DNA of 64,000 nt from Nocardioides zeae (lineage in GTDB: Bacteria; Actinomycetota; Actinomycetes; Propionibacteriales; Nocardioidaceae): the NCBI RefSeq assembly GCF_010686755.1, contig NZ_JAAGXA010000006.1, forward strand, positions 62,001 to 126,000, written 5' to 3'. Every line of letters begins with the position of its first letter. Within the stretch, counting starts at the first letter, position 1. The notes under the pieces were generated by a model. The model did no database searches, had not been told where the DNA came from, and saw nothing but the letters and a program-made list of their open reading frames with translations. Of this stretch, positions 17,637 to 30,880 are shown in pieces. The translations under genes and the position numbers were made by a program.

Positions 17637-18676
17637 GCACCGAACCCCTCGTCCTCGGCATCGAGACCTCGTGCGACGAGACGGGCGTCGGGATCGTCCG
17701 CGGCACGACGCTGCTGGCCGACACCGTGGCGAGCAGCGTCGAGGAGCACGCGCGGTTCGGCGGCGTCGTCCCGGAGGTCGCCAGCCGCGCCCACCTCGAG
17801 GCGATGGTCCCGACGATCGAGCGCGCGTGCGCGACGGCGGGTATCCGCCCGAGCGACGTCGACGCCATCGCCGTGACGAGCGGCCCCGGCCTCGCGGGCG
17901 CGCTCCTGGTCGGCGTGGCGAGCGCCAAGGCGCTCGCCCTCGGGCTGGGGAAGCCGCTGTACGGCGTCAACCACCTCGCGGCCCACGTCGCCGTCGACCA
18001 GCTCGAGCACGGGCCGCTGCCCGAGCCGTGCATCGCCATGCTCGTCTCGGGCGGCCACTCGAGCCTGCTCAAGGTCACCGACCTGACCCTCGGCGTCGAC
18101 CCGATGGGCGCCACCATCGACGACGCCGCGGGGGAGGCCTTCGACAAGGTCGCCCGGCTGCTCGGCCTGCCGTTCCCGGGTGGTCCGCACGTCGACCGCG
18201 CGGCACGCGACGGCGCGATCACCATCGACTTCCCCCGCGGCCTCACGACCCGCCGTGATCTCGAGCGCCACCGGTTCGACTTCTCGTTCTCGGGCCTCAA
18301 GACCGCGGTCGCCCGCTGGGTCGAGGCCCGTGAGCGCTCCGGCGAGCCCGTCTCCGTGCCCGACGTCGCCGCGAGCTTCCAGGAGGCCGTCTGCGACGTC
18401 CTCGTCCGCAAGGCGCTCGACGCCGCCACCGCGGAGGGGATCGAGGACCTCCTCCTGGGTGGCGGCGTCGCGGCCAACTCCCGCCTGCGGGCGATGGTGC
18501 TGGAGCGGGCCGAGCGCGTCGGCGTACGTGTCCGGATCCCGCGCCCCGGCCTGTGCACCGACAACGGCGCGATGGTCGCGGCGCTCGGCGCGGAGATGGT
18601 GGCCCGCGGGCGCACCCCCTCCGCGCTCGACCTGCCCGCCGACTCCTCCCAGCCCGTCACGAGCGTGCTGGTCTGA
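17633..18676 (+). CDS. tsaD: tRNA N6-adenosine threonylcarbamoyltransferase
   Basis: A 347-residue Kae1/TsaD/Qri7 protein that transfers threonylcarbamoyl to A37 of ANN-decoding tRNAs. It shows [16 protein letters not shown], the metal-binding NHLAAHVAV (His114 and His118), [36 protein letters not shown] and [13 protein letters not shown], all family hallmarks. The start GTG 17633 overlaps the repaired end of the HNH gene. AACAAT at 17620-17625 is a possible -10 giving a leaderless mRNA. The usual partners tsaB and tsaE are not in the window. Confidence 0.95.
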   Translation: MSTEPLVLGIETSCDETGVGIVRGTTLLADTVASSVEEHARFGGVVPEVASRAHLEAMVPTIERACATAGIRPSDVDAIAVTSGPGLAGALLVGVASAKALALGLGKPLYGVNHLAAHVAVDQLEHGPLPEPCIAMLVSGGHSSLLKVTDLTLGVDPMGATIDDAAGEAFDKVARLLGLPFPGGPHVDRAARDGAITIDFPRGLTTRRDLERHRFDFSFSGLKTAVARWVEARERSGEPVSVPDVAASFQEAVCDVLVRKALDAATAEGIEDLLLGGGVAANSRLRAMVLERAERVGVRVRIPRPGLCTDNGAMVAALGAEMVARGRTPSALDLPADSSQPVTSVLV

Positions 18677-18694
18677 GGGAGCCGGCGGCCTGAG

Positions 18695-19999
18695 TCACCG
18701 GAGGGTGAAGGGCGTGTACCCAGTCTGCTGCGGGTCGTAGTCCACGATCGCGGAGGCGAGTTCCGCGCGGCCCGCGGCGACGTCGACCCGAACCAGGGCG
18801 TACCGAGCGGGCGTCTCCAGGTCGTCGCTCTTCTGCACGGCCACCACCAGGGACGTGGCCGACTCCCAAGCGCCGGCGTAGACCCGGTCGTCCGGCCCCG
18901 CGCCGGCGAGCGCTACGACGACGTCGCCGGTGGCGGGATCGATCACGGCGTCGACCTGCCCGTCGCCGACGACGGGCTCCTCGACCGGCCCGCGCAGAAG
19001 CAGCTGGCCATCCGGGCTGTACCTCCCGTAGCTGGCGGTGCACGTGGACGTCGACCACGCGAGCGCCTTGCCGTCCGGGCCGAACACGCCGCTGCATGCT
19101 TCGTCGCCCTGACCGACGGCGCCGGTCCGTCGCACGACGTCGCCGCCGGGCGACACGCCTTCGGTGGCGCGGTCGGCGACGGTCTCCGCCGTACCGTCGA
19201 ATCCTGCGAGCAGGGTGCGGTCCTCGCCCATCGAGTCGGTCATGTTGACCAGCACGCCTGCGCTCGTGAAGCCGAGTGGCCGGGAGCTGGGCGCGAAGGT
19301 GTCGTTCACAGGGAGGTCGGTCCGGCCGAGCTCGGTTCCGTCGCGGCCGGCGGTCACCAGGGTCGCGGCCACCGGGCTCGGGAGGTCTGCGAGCGGGTCG
19401 AGGTCGTACTCGACCCATGCGACCCGGCCGGTCGCAGCGTCCACCGCCAGCGCGTCACTGACCGTGCGGCCGTCCACGGAGGGACCGCTCACCTCCTCGA
19501 CGAGCGAGCCTTGGGAGTCGAGACGGTAGAGGGTGAACGCACCCACCTCGACGTCCGCGACCGTGGCCAACCACCCGTCGCTGACGGGTACTACGGCGCC
19601 GAGCTGCGCCCCGCTGCCCCCGGGAAGGTCCCAGGTGACCCCCGGCGCCAGGTGCAGGACACCCCCGAGGGCGTACGGTGCCCGGGACGAGGAGCCCTCG
19701 GCGAGGTCATCCAGGTCGAGGGTCAGGGTGCCCCCCCGCTCGACGGGGATATCGGCGCTCGCCGTACCACTCGTCGCCGGGTCGACCGACCGGTCGCTGG
19801 ATCCTCCGCCGAGCAGCCCCAACGGCGCGACGACGGCGAGCACGACGGCGGCGGCTCCCGCCCCCACCAGGGCGGTGCGCGTGCGCCGGATCCGGCGGGC
19901 GCGGCCGCGTACGGCGTCGAGGTCGAGCCGCGGCGTACCGGCGTCCCCGGCGTGCTCGCGCAGGGTGCGGGTGAGCGCCTCGTCCAGGTCGTTCGTCAT
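18695..19999 (-). CDS. single-pass membrane protein with extracytoplasmic domain, partner of the ECF sigma factor
   Basis: A 434-residue protein with a charged N-terminal segment (DLDEALTRTLREHAGD), one membrane helix (ALVGAGAAAVVLAVVAPLGLL, about residues 43-63) and a roughly 370-residue Asp/Gly-rich exterior domain that looks like beta-propeller strands (for example GWLATVADVEVGAFTLYRLD). The start ATG overlaps the sigma stop (ATGA). This is the usual layout of SigE-family sigma factors with a membrane partner that may act as anti-sigma or sensor. I do not recognise a defined anti-sigma domain. Confidence 0.7.
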   Translation of the reverse strand: MTNDLDEALTRTLREHAGDAGTPRLDLDAVRGRARRIRRTRTALVGAGAAAVVLAVVAPLGLLGGGSSDRSVDPATSGTASADIPVERGGTLTLDLDDLAEGSSSRAPYALGGVLHLAPGVTWDLPGGSGAQLGAVVPVSDGWLATVADVEVGAFTLYRLDSQGSLVEEVSGPSVDGRTVSDALAVDAATGRVAWVEYDLDPLADLPSPVAATLVTAGRDGTELGRTDLPVNDTFAPSSRPLGFTSAGVLVNMTDSMGEDRTLLAGFDGTAETVADRATEGVSPGGDVVRRTGAVGQGDEACSGVFGPDGKALAWSTSTCTASYGRYSPDGQLLLRGPVEEPVVGDGQVDAVIDPATGDVVVALAGAGPDDRVYAGAWESATSLVVAVQKSDDLETPARYALVRVDVAAGRAELASAIVDYDPQQTGYTPFTLR

Positions 20000-20538
20000 C
20001 GCTGCTCCTCTCGGAGGTGGGAGGGGGTCCGGTCGCGCAAGGCCGCGAGGGCGCGGCTGGCCTGCGACTTCACGGTCCCCGGGGAGATCCCGAGGGTGGT
20101 GGCGATCTCGGCCTCGCTGAGGCCCTCGTAGTAGCGCAGCACGATCACCGCACGCTGCTTGCGGGGCAGGGTCTGCACGAAGTCCCACAGCCGCCCGGCG
20201 GTGCCGTCGTCGTAGTCGTCGCGGTGCTGCACGGTGTCGGGCACCTCGTCGGTGCTGGACTCGCGCTTCTTCCACGCGCGCCGCCACAGCGAGTTGTGCT
20301 CGTTGACGAGGATCCGTCGCGCGTAGCCGTCGAGCGACGTCTGCGCCTCGACCTTGTCCCACGCGAGGTACAGCTTCGCGAGCGTGGTCTGCACGAGGTC
20401 CTCGGCGGTGTGCCGGTCGCCGCAGAGCAGGTACGCGGTGCGCAGCAGGCTCGCCTGGCGCACCGCCATGTAGTCCGCGAACTCGTCGTCGCGGCTGCGT
20501 CGCCGGGGCGTCGTCAACGTCGCTCCTGGGGTCGTCAT
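19996..20538 (-). CDS. SigE-family ECF RNA polymerase sigma factor
   Basis: A 180-residue ECF sigma factor. Region 2 reads [20 protein letters not shown] and [13 protein letters not shown]; region 4 reads [20 protein letters not shown] and [31 protein letters not shown] lies just before the ATG. It heads a two-gene operon with the membrane protein downstream and is divergent from mscR. The signal and regulon are unknown. Confidence 0.9.
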   Translation of the reverse strand: MTTPGATLTTPRRRSRDDEFADYMAVRQASLLRTAYLLCGDRHTAEDLVQTTLAKLYLAWDKVEAQTSLDGYARRILVNEHNSLWRRAWKKRESSTDEVPDTVQHRDDYDDGTAGRLWDFVQTLPRKQRAVIVLRYYEGLSEAEIATTLGISPGTVKSQASRALAALRDRTPSHLREEQR

Positions 20539-20645
20539 CTCTCACCTCCATCCTTCCGCGACCAAGACGCGAGCGTCCTCGGATCGGTTGCATCGGGGAC
20601 AATGGTTCGGGTCAGGTCCACGAGCTCCAGGAGAGGGAGTCCCAC

Positions 20646-21752
20646 ATGCACGAGGTCAAGGCAGTCGTCGCGAAGTCGGTCGGGGAGCCGGTGAGCCTGG
20701 AGACGATCCTGGTGCCGGACCCGGGGCCGGGCGAGGCGCTGGTGAAGGTGCAGGCGTGCGGGGTGTGCCACACCGACCTGCACTACCGCGAGGGTGGGAT
20801 CAACGACGAGTTCCCGTTCCTGCTCGGCCACGAGGCCGCGGGTGTGGTCGAGGCCGTCGGCGAGGACGTCACGACGGTCGCCCCGGGCGACTTCGTGGTG
20901 CTGAACTGGCGCGCGGTGTGCGGGGAGTGCCGTGCGTGCGACCGCGGGGAGCCGCAGTACTGCTTCAACACCCACAACGCGACGCAGAGGATGACGCTGG
21001 CGGACGGTACGCCGCTGTCCCCGGCCCTGGGTATCGGCGCGTTCGCCGAGAAGACGCTGGTGGCGGCGGGCCAGTGCACGAAGGTCGACCCGGAGGCCCG
21101 TCCGGCAGCGGTGGGCCTGCTGGGCTGCGGCGTGATGGCCGGGATCGGCGCGGCGATCAACACCGGGAACGTGTCCCGCGGCGACGTCGTCGCCGTCATC
21201 GGGTGCGGTGGCGTCGGGGTGGCGGCGATCGCGGGCGCAGCCCTGGCGGGTGCCGGCACGATCATCGCGGTCGACATCGACGACAAGAAGCTCGAGGGCG
21301 CGAAGAAGCTGGGCGCGACCCACACGGTGAACTCGAAGGAGACCGACCCGGTCGAGGCGATCAAGGCGATCGCGGGCGCAGCCGCGGGCCACGAGGGCGC
21401 GGACGGCGCGGACGTGGTGATCGAGGCCGTGGGTCGCCCGGAGACGTGGAAGCAGGCGTTCTACGCCCGCGACCTGGCCGGCACGGTGGTCCTCGTCGGT
21501 GTCCCCACGCCCGACATGAAGGTCCCGGAGATCCCGCTGATCGACGTGTTCGGTCGGGGCGGGTCGCTGAAGTCGTCGTGGTACGGCGACTGCCTGCCGA
21601 ACCGCGACTTCCCGATGCTGGTCGACCTCTACCGGCAGGGGCGTCTGGACCTGGACGCGTTCGTGACCGAGGAGATCGGCATCGAGGACGTGGAGGCCGC
21701 CTTCGCGAAGATGCACCACGGCGAGGTCCTGCGCAGCGTGGTGGTCCTCTGA
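20646..21752 (+). CDS. mscR: S-(hydroxymethyl)mycothiol dehydrogenase (mycothiol-dependent formaldehyde dehydrogenase)
   Basis: A 368-residue zinc-dependent class III-type alcohol dehydrogenase. Catalytic zinc motif [15 protein letters not shown] and GHEAAGVVE; structural zinc [18 protein letters not shown] site [14 protein letters not shown]. The [11 protein letters not shown] stretch and the neighbouring MBL hydrolase match actinobacterial MscR. It oxidises S-hydroxymethylmycothiol to S-formylmycothiol in formaldehyde detoxification. GAGAGGGAG precedes the ATG. It may handle formaldehyde from the flavin oxidase at 12.6 kb. Confidence 0.92.
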   Translation: MHEVKAVVAKSVGEPVSLETILVPDPGPGEALVKVQACGVCHTDLHYREGGINDEFPFLLGHEAAGVVEAVGEDVTTVAPGDFVVLNWRAVCGECRACDRGEPQYCFNTHNATQRMTLADGTPLSPALGIGAFAEKTLVAAGQCTKVDPEARPAAVGLLGCGVMAGIGAAINTGNVSRGDVVAVIGCGGVGVAAIAGAALAGAGTIIAVDIDDKKLEGAKKLGATHTVNSKETDPVEAIKAIAGAAAGHEGADGADVVIEAVGRPETWKQAFYARDLAGTVVLVGVPTPDMKVPEIPLIDVFGRGGSLKSSWYGDCLPNRDFPMLVDLYRQGRLDLDAFVTEEIGIEDVEAAFAKMHHGEVLRSVVVL

Positions 21753-22384
21753 TGGCGAGCACCCACCACGCGGCGGGAGGAGCGCGCGTCGACCACGGCG
21801 TCGTCGCGGGCACGTTCAGCCTCGACGGGGAGACGTTCGACGTCGACAACAACATCTGGGTCGTCGGCGACGACGCCGAGGTGGTGGTCATCGACGCCCC
21901 GCACGACGTCGACGCCATCCTCGGGATCGTGGGGGACCGCAGGGTCAAGGCCATCGTGTGCACCCACGCCCACGACGACCACGTGCGGGTGGCGCCCGAG
22001 CTGCGCAAGCGCACGAGCGCGCCGATCCTGCTGCACCCCGACGACCGGCCGCTGTGGGAGCTCACGCACCCCGACGAGCTGTGGGACGTCGACCTGTCCG
22101 ACGGCCAGGAGATCGCGGTGGGCGGCACGACCCTCACCGTGCTCCACACCCCCGGTCACGCCCCGGGTGCGGTCTGCCTCCACGCCCCCGAGCTGGGCGT
22201 CGTCTTCACCGGCGACACGCTCTTCAACGGCGGCCCGGGTGCGACCGGCCGGTCCTACTCCGACCGTCCGACCATCGAGGCCTCGATCAAGGCGCGGCTC
22301 TTCGCCCTGCCCGAGGACACGGTCGTCCACACCGGGCACGGTGACGACACGACCATCGCCGCGGAGAGGGCCAACCTCACCTGA
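21752..22384 (+). CDS. MBL-fold metallo-hydrolase associated with mycothiol formaldehyde detoxification
   Basis: A 210-residue metallo-beta-lactamase-fold enzyme of the glyoxalase II type with THAHDDHVR, HTPGHAPGAVC, FTGDTLF and HTGHGDDT ligand motifs. The ATG overlaps the mscR stop by one base (TGATG), so the two are translationally coupled. The likely role is hydrolysis of S-formylmycothiol or a related mycothiol thioester; this follows from the conserved pairing with mscR in actinobacteria. Confidence 0.88.
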   Translation: MASTHHAAGGARVDHGVVAGTFSLDGETFDVDNNIWVVGDDAEVVVIDAPHDVDAILGIVGDRRVKAIVCTHAHDDHVRVAPELRKRTSAPILLHPDDRPLWELTHPDELWDVDLSDGQEIAVGGTTLTVLHTPGHAPGAVCLHAPELGVVFTGDTLFNGGPGATGRSYSDRPTIEASIKARLFALPEDTVVHTGHGDDTTIAAERANLT

Positions 22385-22435
22385 CCGAGCGCTCGGTCCG
22401 TCGCCCGTCTATGGTGGGCGACGTGACCGAGCGCT
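22383..22435 (+). promoter_or_regulatory. TetR-like palindromic operator and partial second copy upstream of the thiolase gene
   Basis: GACCGAGCGCTCGGTC at 22383-22398 is a perfect 16-bp palindrome. GACCGAGCGCT recurs at 22425-22435, 42 bp later, about four helical turns. CGAGCGCTCG palindromes are typical TetR-family sites in front of actinobacterial lipid-metabolism genes. No TetR gene is in the window. Confidence 0.55.
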
Positions 22436-22475
22436 GCCGGAGAGCGCCCGCCCCCGAGAAGCACAGGAGCTCCCC

Positions 22476-23693
22476 ATGCCCGAAGCCGTCATCGTCTCCA
22501 CCGCCCGTTCGCCCATCGGCCGCGCCGGCAAGGGGTCGCTCAAGGACATGCGTCCCGACGACCTGGCGCTCCAGATGGTCGAGGCCGCCCTCGCGAAGGT
22601 GCCGGAGCTCGACCGCCGCGACATCGTCGACCTCGCCCTCGGTGTCGGGCAGCCGGCGGGCGAGTCGGGCAACAACCTGGCGCGCGCCGTGGCCGTGCTG
22701 GGCGGGATGGACCACGTCCCGGGCGTGACCGTCAACCGCTACTGCTCGTCGAGCCTGCAGACGACCCGCATGGCGTTCCACGCCATCAAGGCCGGCGAGG
22801 GCGACGTCTTCCTCTCCGCCGGCGTGGAGACCGTCAGCCGGTTCGGCCGCGGCTTCGCCGACGACCCGGCCGCCCAGAACCCCGCCTTCGGCGAGGCCGT
22901 CCGCCGCACCGAGGCCCGCGCGGCCGGCGGGGCGGACACGTGGCGCGACCCGCGCGAGGACGGCGCGCTGCCGGACCTCTACATCGCGATGGGCCAGACC
23001 GCGGAGAACGTGGCGCAGAAGCTCGGCATGAGCCGCGAGGAGCAGGACCGCTTCGGCGTCCGCAGCCAGAACCTCACCGAGGAGGCCATCGCGAGCGGCT
23101 TCTGGGCGACCGACATCACCCCGGTCACGCTGCCCGACGGCACGGTCGTCTCGACCGACGACGGTCCGCGGGCGGGCACGACGTACGAGGCCGTGAGCCA
23201 GCTCAAGCCGGTCTTCCGGCCCGACGGCACGGTAACCGCAGGCAACGCCTGCCCCCTCAACGACGGCGCTGCGGCCGTGGTCGTCATGAGCGACACGAAG
23301 GCGAAGGAGCTGGGCCTGACCCCGCTGGCGCGCATCGTCTCCACCGCCGTCACGGGTCTGTCGCCCGAGATCATGGGCCTCGGCCCGGTCGAGGCGATCC
23401 CGGCCGCGCTGCGCAACGCCGGCATGGGCCTGGGCGACATCGACCTGTTCGAGATCAACGAGGCGTTCGCCGTGCAGGCCCTCGGCTCGGCGCAGCAGAT
23501 CGGGATCGACGTCGACAAGCTCAACGTCAACGGCGGCGCGATCGCCGTCGGTCACCCCTTCGGCATGACCGGCGCGCGCATCACGAGCACCCTCATCAAC
23601 TCGCTGCGGTGGCACGACAAGCAGTTCGGCGTCGAGTCGATGTGCGTCGGCGGCGGCCAGGGCATGGCGATGGTCGTCGAGCGCCTGTCCTGA
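22476..23693 (+). CDS. acetyl-CoA acetyltransferase / 3-ketoacyl-CoA thiolase
   Basis: A 405-residue thiolase. Nucleophilic Cys90 lies in NRYCSSSLQT, NEAFAVQALGSAQ is near residue 325, the catalytic His in GGAIAVGHPFGMTGAR, and the second catalytic Cys in MCVGGGQGMAM. CACAGGAG precedes the ATG 22476. It condenses or cleaves acyl-CoA in beta-oxidation or polyketide-like metabolism; the chain length is not readable. It is likely controlled by a TetR regulator through the palindrome at 22383. Confidence 0.92.
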   Translation: MPEAVIVSTARSPIGRAGKGSLKDMRPDDLALQMVEAALAKVPELDRRDIVDLALGVGQPAGESGNNLARAVAVLGGMDHVPGVTVNRYCSSSLQTTRMAFHAIKAGEGDVFLSAGVETVSRFGRGFADDPAAQNPAFGEAVRRTEARAAGGADTWRDPREDGALPDLYIAMGQTAENVAQKLGMSREEQDRFGVRSQNLTEEAIASGFWATDITPVTLPDGTVVSTDDGPRAGTTYEAVSQLKPVFRPDGTVTAGNACPLNDGAAAVVVMSDTKAKELGLTPLARIVSTAVTGLSPEIMGLGPVEAIPAALRNAGMGLGDIDLFEINEAFAVQALGSAQQIGIDVDKLNVNGGAIAVGHPFGMTGARITSTLINSLRWHDKQFGVESMCVGGGQGMAMVVERLS

Positions 23694-23712
23694 CCCGACC
23701 GGCCGGGGTCAG
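23690..23712. terminator. bidirectional stem-loop between convergent thiolase and methyltransferase genes
   Basis: CTGACCC (23690-23696) pairs with GGGTCAG (23706-23712) around a nine-base GC-rich loop. It overlaps both stop codons of the convergent genes. No clear U tract, so a weak or Rho-assisted terminator. Confidence 0.4.
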
Positions 23713-24905
23713 AGGGGGCGCACGAGCAGCGCCGTACCCTCCCCGGCCACCCGGGTGAGCACCACCGTCGCCTCGGCGTCGCCCCGGAGCGCCAGCCGCT
23801 TGCGCAGCTGCTCCGGGACGACGTCGACGCCGCGCTTCTTGATGGTGAGGCGCCCGACGCCGCGCTCGCGGAGGGCGGCGCGCAGCGCCTTCTCGCGGTA
23901 GGGCAGCTCCTCGACCACCTCGTACGTCGCGGCGAACGGCGTGCGGAACCCGGCGTCCGAGGTGACGTAGGCGATGTGCTCGTCGAGCAGGCCCCCGTCG
24001 ACCGCCCCGGCGACGGCGGTGACGAGGCCGGCGCGGATCACGGCGCCGTCGGGCTCGTAGAGGTAGCGGCCGACGCCGCGGACGGGGCGCTCGCCGCCGT
24101 CGTGGGGATCGTCCTCCTCGGTCAGGGTGGCGAGACCCTCGGCCCGGAGCACGGTGGCGCGGCGTCGGCTGACGGCGAGGTGGGGCGACCAGAGCACGGC
24201 CTCCTTGACCTCGCCGCGGTCGCTGACCCACTCCGCCTCGACGCCGTCGGGGACGAGGTCGTGGGGGAGGCCCGGCGCGAGCTTCGCGACCGCGGGGCGG
24301 CCCGTCAGGAGCCCGGCGACGAAGTCCCACGACGGCACCCACGCGTCGGCGTCGAAGACGCGGCCGCGTCCGTCGCGCCGGGCCGGGTCGACGAGGGCGA
24401 CGCCGAACCCGCCGAGCGGCAGCGTGGTCGCGTCGGCGACGGTGACGGCCCCCTCGAGCCCGAGCGCGGCCAGGTTGGCCTCCGCGATCGCGACGCGCAG
24501 CGGGTCGACGTCGACGCCGGCCGCGACGACGCCCGCGCGGGCCAGGGCCGTGAGGTCGCCGCCGATGCCGCAGCCGAGGTCGACGACGGAGGAGGGCTGG
24601 GCGGCGGCGAGGCGCGCGGCCCGGTGGTCCGCCACCCGTCGTCGGGTGGCCTGCTCGAGCCCGTCCGGGGTGAAGAACATCCGCAGCGCGTCCTCGCCGA
24701 ACTTCGCGACCCCCCGCACGCGGAGCCCGACCTGGGTCAGCGCGGCGGCGGAGCGCTCGGGGTCCGGCTCCGTGCGCCGCACCGTGGCCGCCGCCCGCAC
24801 CGGGTCGCCGTCGGCGTCGGCGTACGCCCGCGCGGCCACGTCCAGCAGCGTGCGCCCGTCGTGCGTCAGCAGCCACCGGAAGGTCTCGAGGTCCACGACG
24901 TCCAT
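23709..24905 (-). CDS. class I SAM-dependent methyltransferase with THUMP-like C-terminal domain
   Basis: A 398-residue protein. A helical N-terminal region (residues 1-90) precedes the SAM motif [20 protein letters not shown], then [24 protein letters not shown] and VALVDPARR. The C-terminus has [20 protein letters not shown], characteristic of THUMP-like actinobacterial methyltransferases. Probably an RNA or protein methyltransferase; substrate unknown. I start at ATG 24905; the open frame continues upstream through groES but that part is a shadow. The gene is divergent from groES. Confidence 0.85.
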   Translation of the reverse strand: MDVVDLETFRWLLTHDGRTLLDVAARAYADADGDPVRAAATVRRTEPDPERSAAALTQVGLRVRGVAKFGEDALRMFFTPDGLEQATRRRVADHRAARLAAAQPSSVVDLGCGIGGDLTALARAGVVAAGVDVDPLRVAIAEANLAALGLEGAVTVADATTLPLGGFGVALVDPARRDGRGRVFDADAWVPSWDFVAGLLTGRPAVAKLAPGLPHDLVPDGVEAEWVSDRGEVKEAVLWSPHLAVSRRRATVLRAEGLATLTEEDDPHDGGERPVRGVGRYLYEPDGAVIRAGLVTAVAGAVDGGLLDEHIAYVTSDAGFRTPFAATYEVVEELPYREKALRAALRERGVGRLTIKKRGVDVVPEQLRKRLALRGDAEATVVLTRVAGEGTALLVRPL

Positions 24906-24919
24906 CCTCCCAGACACTT

Positions 24920-24946
24920 CTGGCACTCGTTCCGGTGGAGTGCTAA
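24920..24946 (+). promoter_or_regulatory. CIRCE element (HrcA operator) of the groES-groEL operon
   Basis: CTGGCACTC at 24920-24928, a nine-base spacer, then GAGTGCTAA at 24938-24946. The right arm is the exact CIRCE consensus and the left arm matches at seven of nine bases (consensus TTAGCACTC). HrcA represses chaperonin genes through this site. hrcA itself is not in the window. Confidence 0.85.
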
Positions 24947-24955
24947 CGTCGTCGC

Positions 24956-24981
24956 TGGCACTCTCCGGGTGAGTGTGCCAA
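24956..24981 (+). promoter_or_regulatory. second CIRCE-like inverted repeat upstream of groES
   Basis: TGGCACTC at 24956-24963 and GAGTGTGCCA at 24971-24980 form a second inverted repeat ten bases after the first. Its spacing and right arm deviate from CIRCE (seven-base loop, extra T). Tandem CIRCE sites are known in front of actinobacterial groES. Confidence 0.6.
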
Positions 24982-25103
24982 TCGTCGACGACGACGGCGC
25001 GACCCCCGCGACGGCGCGCTCGAAGCCGGCGACGACCAACGCCCCGCCGGGCGGCGACCGCCGTCCGGCATTCGGATCCGCACGGAAAGTGGAGGTCGAC
25101 ATC

Positions 25104-25400
25104 GTGTCGGTCAACATCAAGCCCCTCGAGGACCGCATCGTCGTCAAGCCGCTCGACGCCGAGCAGACCACGGCGTCCGGTCTCGTCATCCCCGACACCG
25201 CGAAGGAGAAGCCCCAGGAGGGCGAGGTCCTCGCGGTGGGCCCCGGGCGCTGGAACGAGGACGGCGACGAGCGCATCCCGCTCGACATCGCGGTCGGTGA
25301 CAAGGTCATCTACAGCAAGTACGGCGGCACCGAGGTCAAGGTCGCGGGCCAGGAGTACCTGATCCTCTCGGGTCGCGACGTCCTCGCGATCGTCTCCTGA
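25104..25400 (+). CDS. groES: co-chaperonin GroES
   Basis: A 98-residue GroES with [40 protein letters not shown] and the roof-to-base strands ending [15 protein letters not shown]. The mobile-loop sequence is complete. GTG 25104 is preceded by GTGGAGGTC; the frame is open further upstream but without the family start. It caps the GroEL cavity and is followed by groEL after 110 bp. Confidence 0.95.
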   Translation: MSVNIKPLEDRIVVKPLDAEQTTASGLVIPDTAKEKPQEGEVLAVGPGRWNEDGDERIPLDIAVGDKVIYSKYGGTEVKVAGQEYLILSGRDVLAIVS

Positions 25401-25411
25401 CCCTCGAGTGA

Positions 25412-27130
<1,719 letters not shown>

Positions 27131-27165
27131 TCGACCAGCTCCACCCGCTCCACCCGGAGCAGCTC

Positions 27166-27200
27166 GCCGCCCCCGGTTCCCTCGTGGAACCGGGGGCGGC
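27166..27200 (+). terminator. intrinsic-type terminator after groEL
   Basis: GCCGCCCCCGGTTCC (27166-27180) pairs perfectly with GGAACCGGGGGCGGC (27186-27200) over a five-base loop, followed by the T-richer GTGCGTTGTTG. It lies 36 bp after the groEL stop. Confidence 0.8.
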
Positions 27201-27268
27201 GTGCGTTGTTGCACCGCTGAAACACGCCTGCCCCGACCGCGCAACACGGGCGGCGCACCGTCGGACCC

Positions 27269-29681
<2,413 letters not shown>

Positions 29682-29761
29682 GACCGGCTGGGGAGAACTC
29701 CTCGCTCTGGGCGCGGGCCGCGCTAGCCTGAGCGTTCGAGTCCGAGGTGCAGGAGGGTGCT

Positions 29762-30880
29762 GTGGGCGTTGCTCTCGAGTCGCTCGAGATCGCGGGCTTC
29801 ACGTCTATCGGCCGCGCCCGCCTCGACCTGACGAGCGACGTCACCCTGCTGGTCGGTGGCAACGGTTCGGGCAAGAGCAACCTCGTGGCTGCGTTCGAGA
29901 TGCTGGGCCGTGTCGTCGACCGTCAGCTCAACCGCCACCTCGTGCAGAACGGCGGGTTCGACAGGTTCCTCCACCGAAGCCCTTCCGGAGGGGCAGCCGA
30001 ACGCATCGAGCTGACCGCCTGGGGCGAGGGAAGTCTGGCGAACGGCTACCGAGCGCAGCTTTTCCCGACGTCGGGAGACCGTGGCGCCGTGGAGGAGTGG
30101 ACCTACTTCCACGATCGATCCAACTTCCCCCGACCCCACTCCGTGCACCTAGGGGTCTCGGCGGAGAGCATGCTGGCCGATGTCGCCGAGACGAGGCCGC
30201 GCGAGCGGTTCGTCCTCGACCTGCTGGCGGGGTGCCGTGTCTTCCATTTCGATGACACGTCGTCGGATGCCGCCCCCAAGAAGACGGTCGACATCGCCGA
30301 TTCGCTCACGCTGCACCCCGATGCTCGCAACCTTGCCGCCGTGCTGCTCGCGATGCGTGACGAGGACGCAGCGTGCTACCGCCGGATCGTCCGGGCCGTT
30401 CGGTCGGTGGCGCCGTTCTTCGACGACTTCGTGCTGGTGCCCCGCAACGGTCACGTCCAGCTGCGCTGGAGCGAGCAGGGAGTTGACGGCGCATTCTCGG
30501 CCGACGCGCTGAGCGACGGCACCCTGCGCTTCATCTGCCTGGCGACGTTGTTGTTGCAGCCCAGCGCGCCGGCGACCATCGTGCTGGACGAGCCCGAGCT
30601 CGGGCTCCACCCGTTCGCCATCCACCAGCTCGCCGGACTGCTCCGAGCCGCCGCCAGTTCTCGCAAGATCGTGGCGGCGACGCAGAGCGTCACATTGCTG
30701 GAGCAGTTCACCGTGGAGGAGGTCGCGGTCGTCGAGCGCGGCGACGACGGGACGACGGTGTCCCGGCCGGATGCGAGCCGTCTCCGGGCCTGGCTCGACG
30801 ACTACACCCTCGGTGAGCTGTGGGAGAAGAACGTGCTGGGAGGCCGACCGGGCTCGACGCCCCGTTCCGAGGACGGATGA
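29762..30880 (+). CDS. AAA family ATPase (OLD/AAA15-like), first gene of a putative defence pair
   Basis: A 372-residue SMC/ABC-type ATPase. Walker A GGNGSGKSN at residues 32-40; C-terminal signature-like ALSDGTLRFICLATLL; Walker B IVLDEPELGLHP with Asp276/Glu277; then AATQSVTLLEQF in place of the usual TTHSP switch. The layout matches ATPases that pair with nuclease or Toprim partners (OLD, Gabija, PARIS). AGGAGGG supports GTG 29762 over an in-frame GTG at 29747. It overlaps the DUF4276 gene by four bases. Codon use is less GC-biased than guaB (a 60-base line I counted at 30241 is about 60% GC), suggesting acquisition. Confidence 0.85.
   Translation: MGVALESLEIAGFTSIGRARLDLTSDVTLLVGGNGSGKSNLVAAFEMLGRVVDRQLNRHLVQNGGFDRFLHRSPSGGAAERIELTAWGEGSLANGYRAQLFPTSGDRGAVEEWTYFHDRSNFPRPHSVHLGVSAESMLADVAETRPRERFVLDLLAGCRVFHFDDTSSDAAPKKTVDIADSLTLHPDARNLAAVLLAMRDEDAACYRRIVRAVRSVAPFFDDFVLVPRNGHVQLRWSEQGVDGAFSADALSDGTLRFICLATLLLQPSAPATIVLDEPELGLHPFAIHQLAGLLRAAASSRKIVAATQSVTLLEQFTVEEVAVVERGDDGTTVSRPDASRLRAWLDDYTLGELWEKNVLGGRPGSTPRSEDG

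Noticed and set aside
16081..17640. The region around the HNH gene as a mobile element or intein remnant.
   Set aside because: No transposase, terminal inverted repeats or target duplication are visible; DUF222/HNH genes are ordinary multicopy actinobacterial genes.
22167..22475. An N-terminal extension of the thiolase frame over the MBL gene.
   Set aside because: No thiolase homology upstream of MPEAVIVSTARSP, and a ribosome site precedes ATG 22476.
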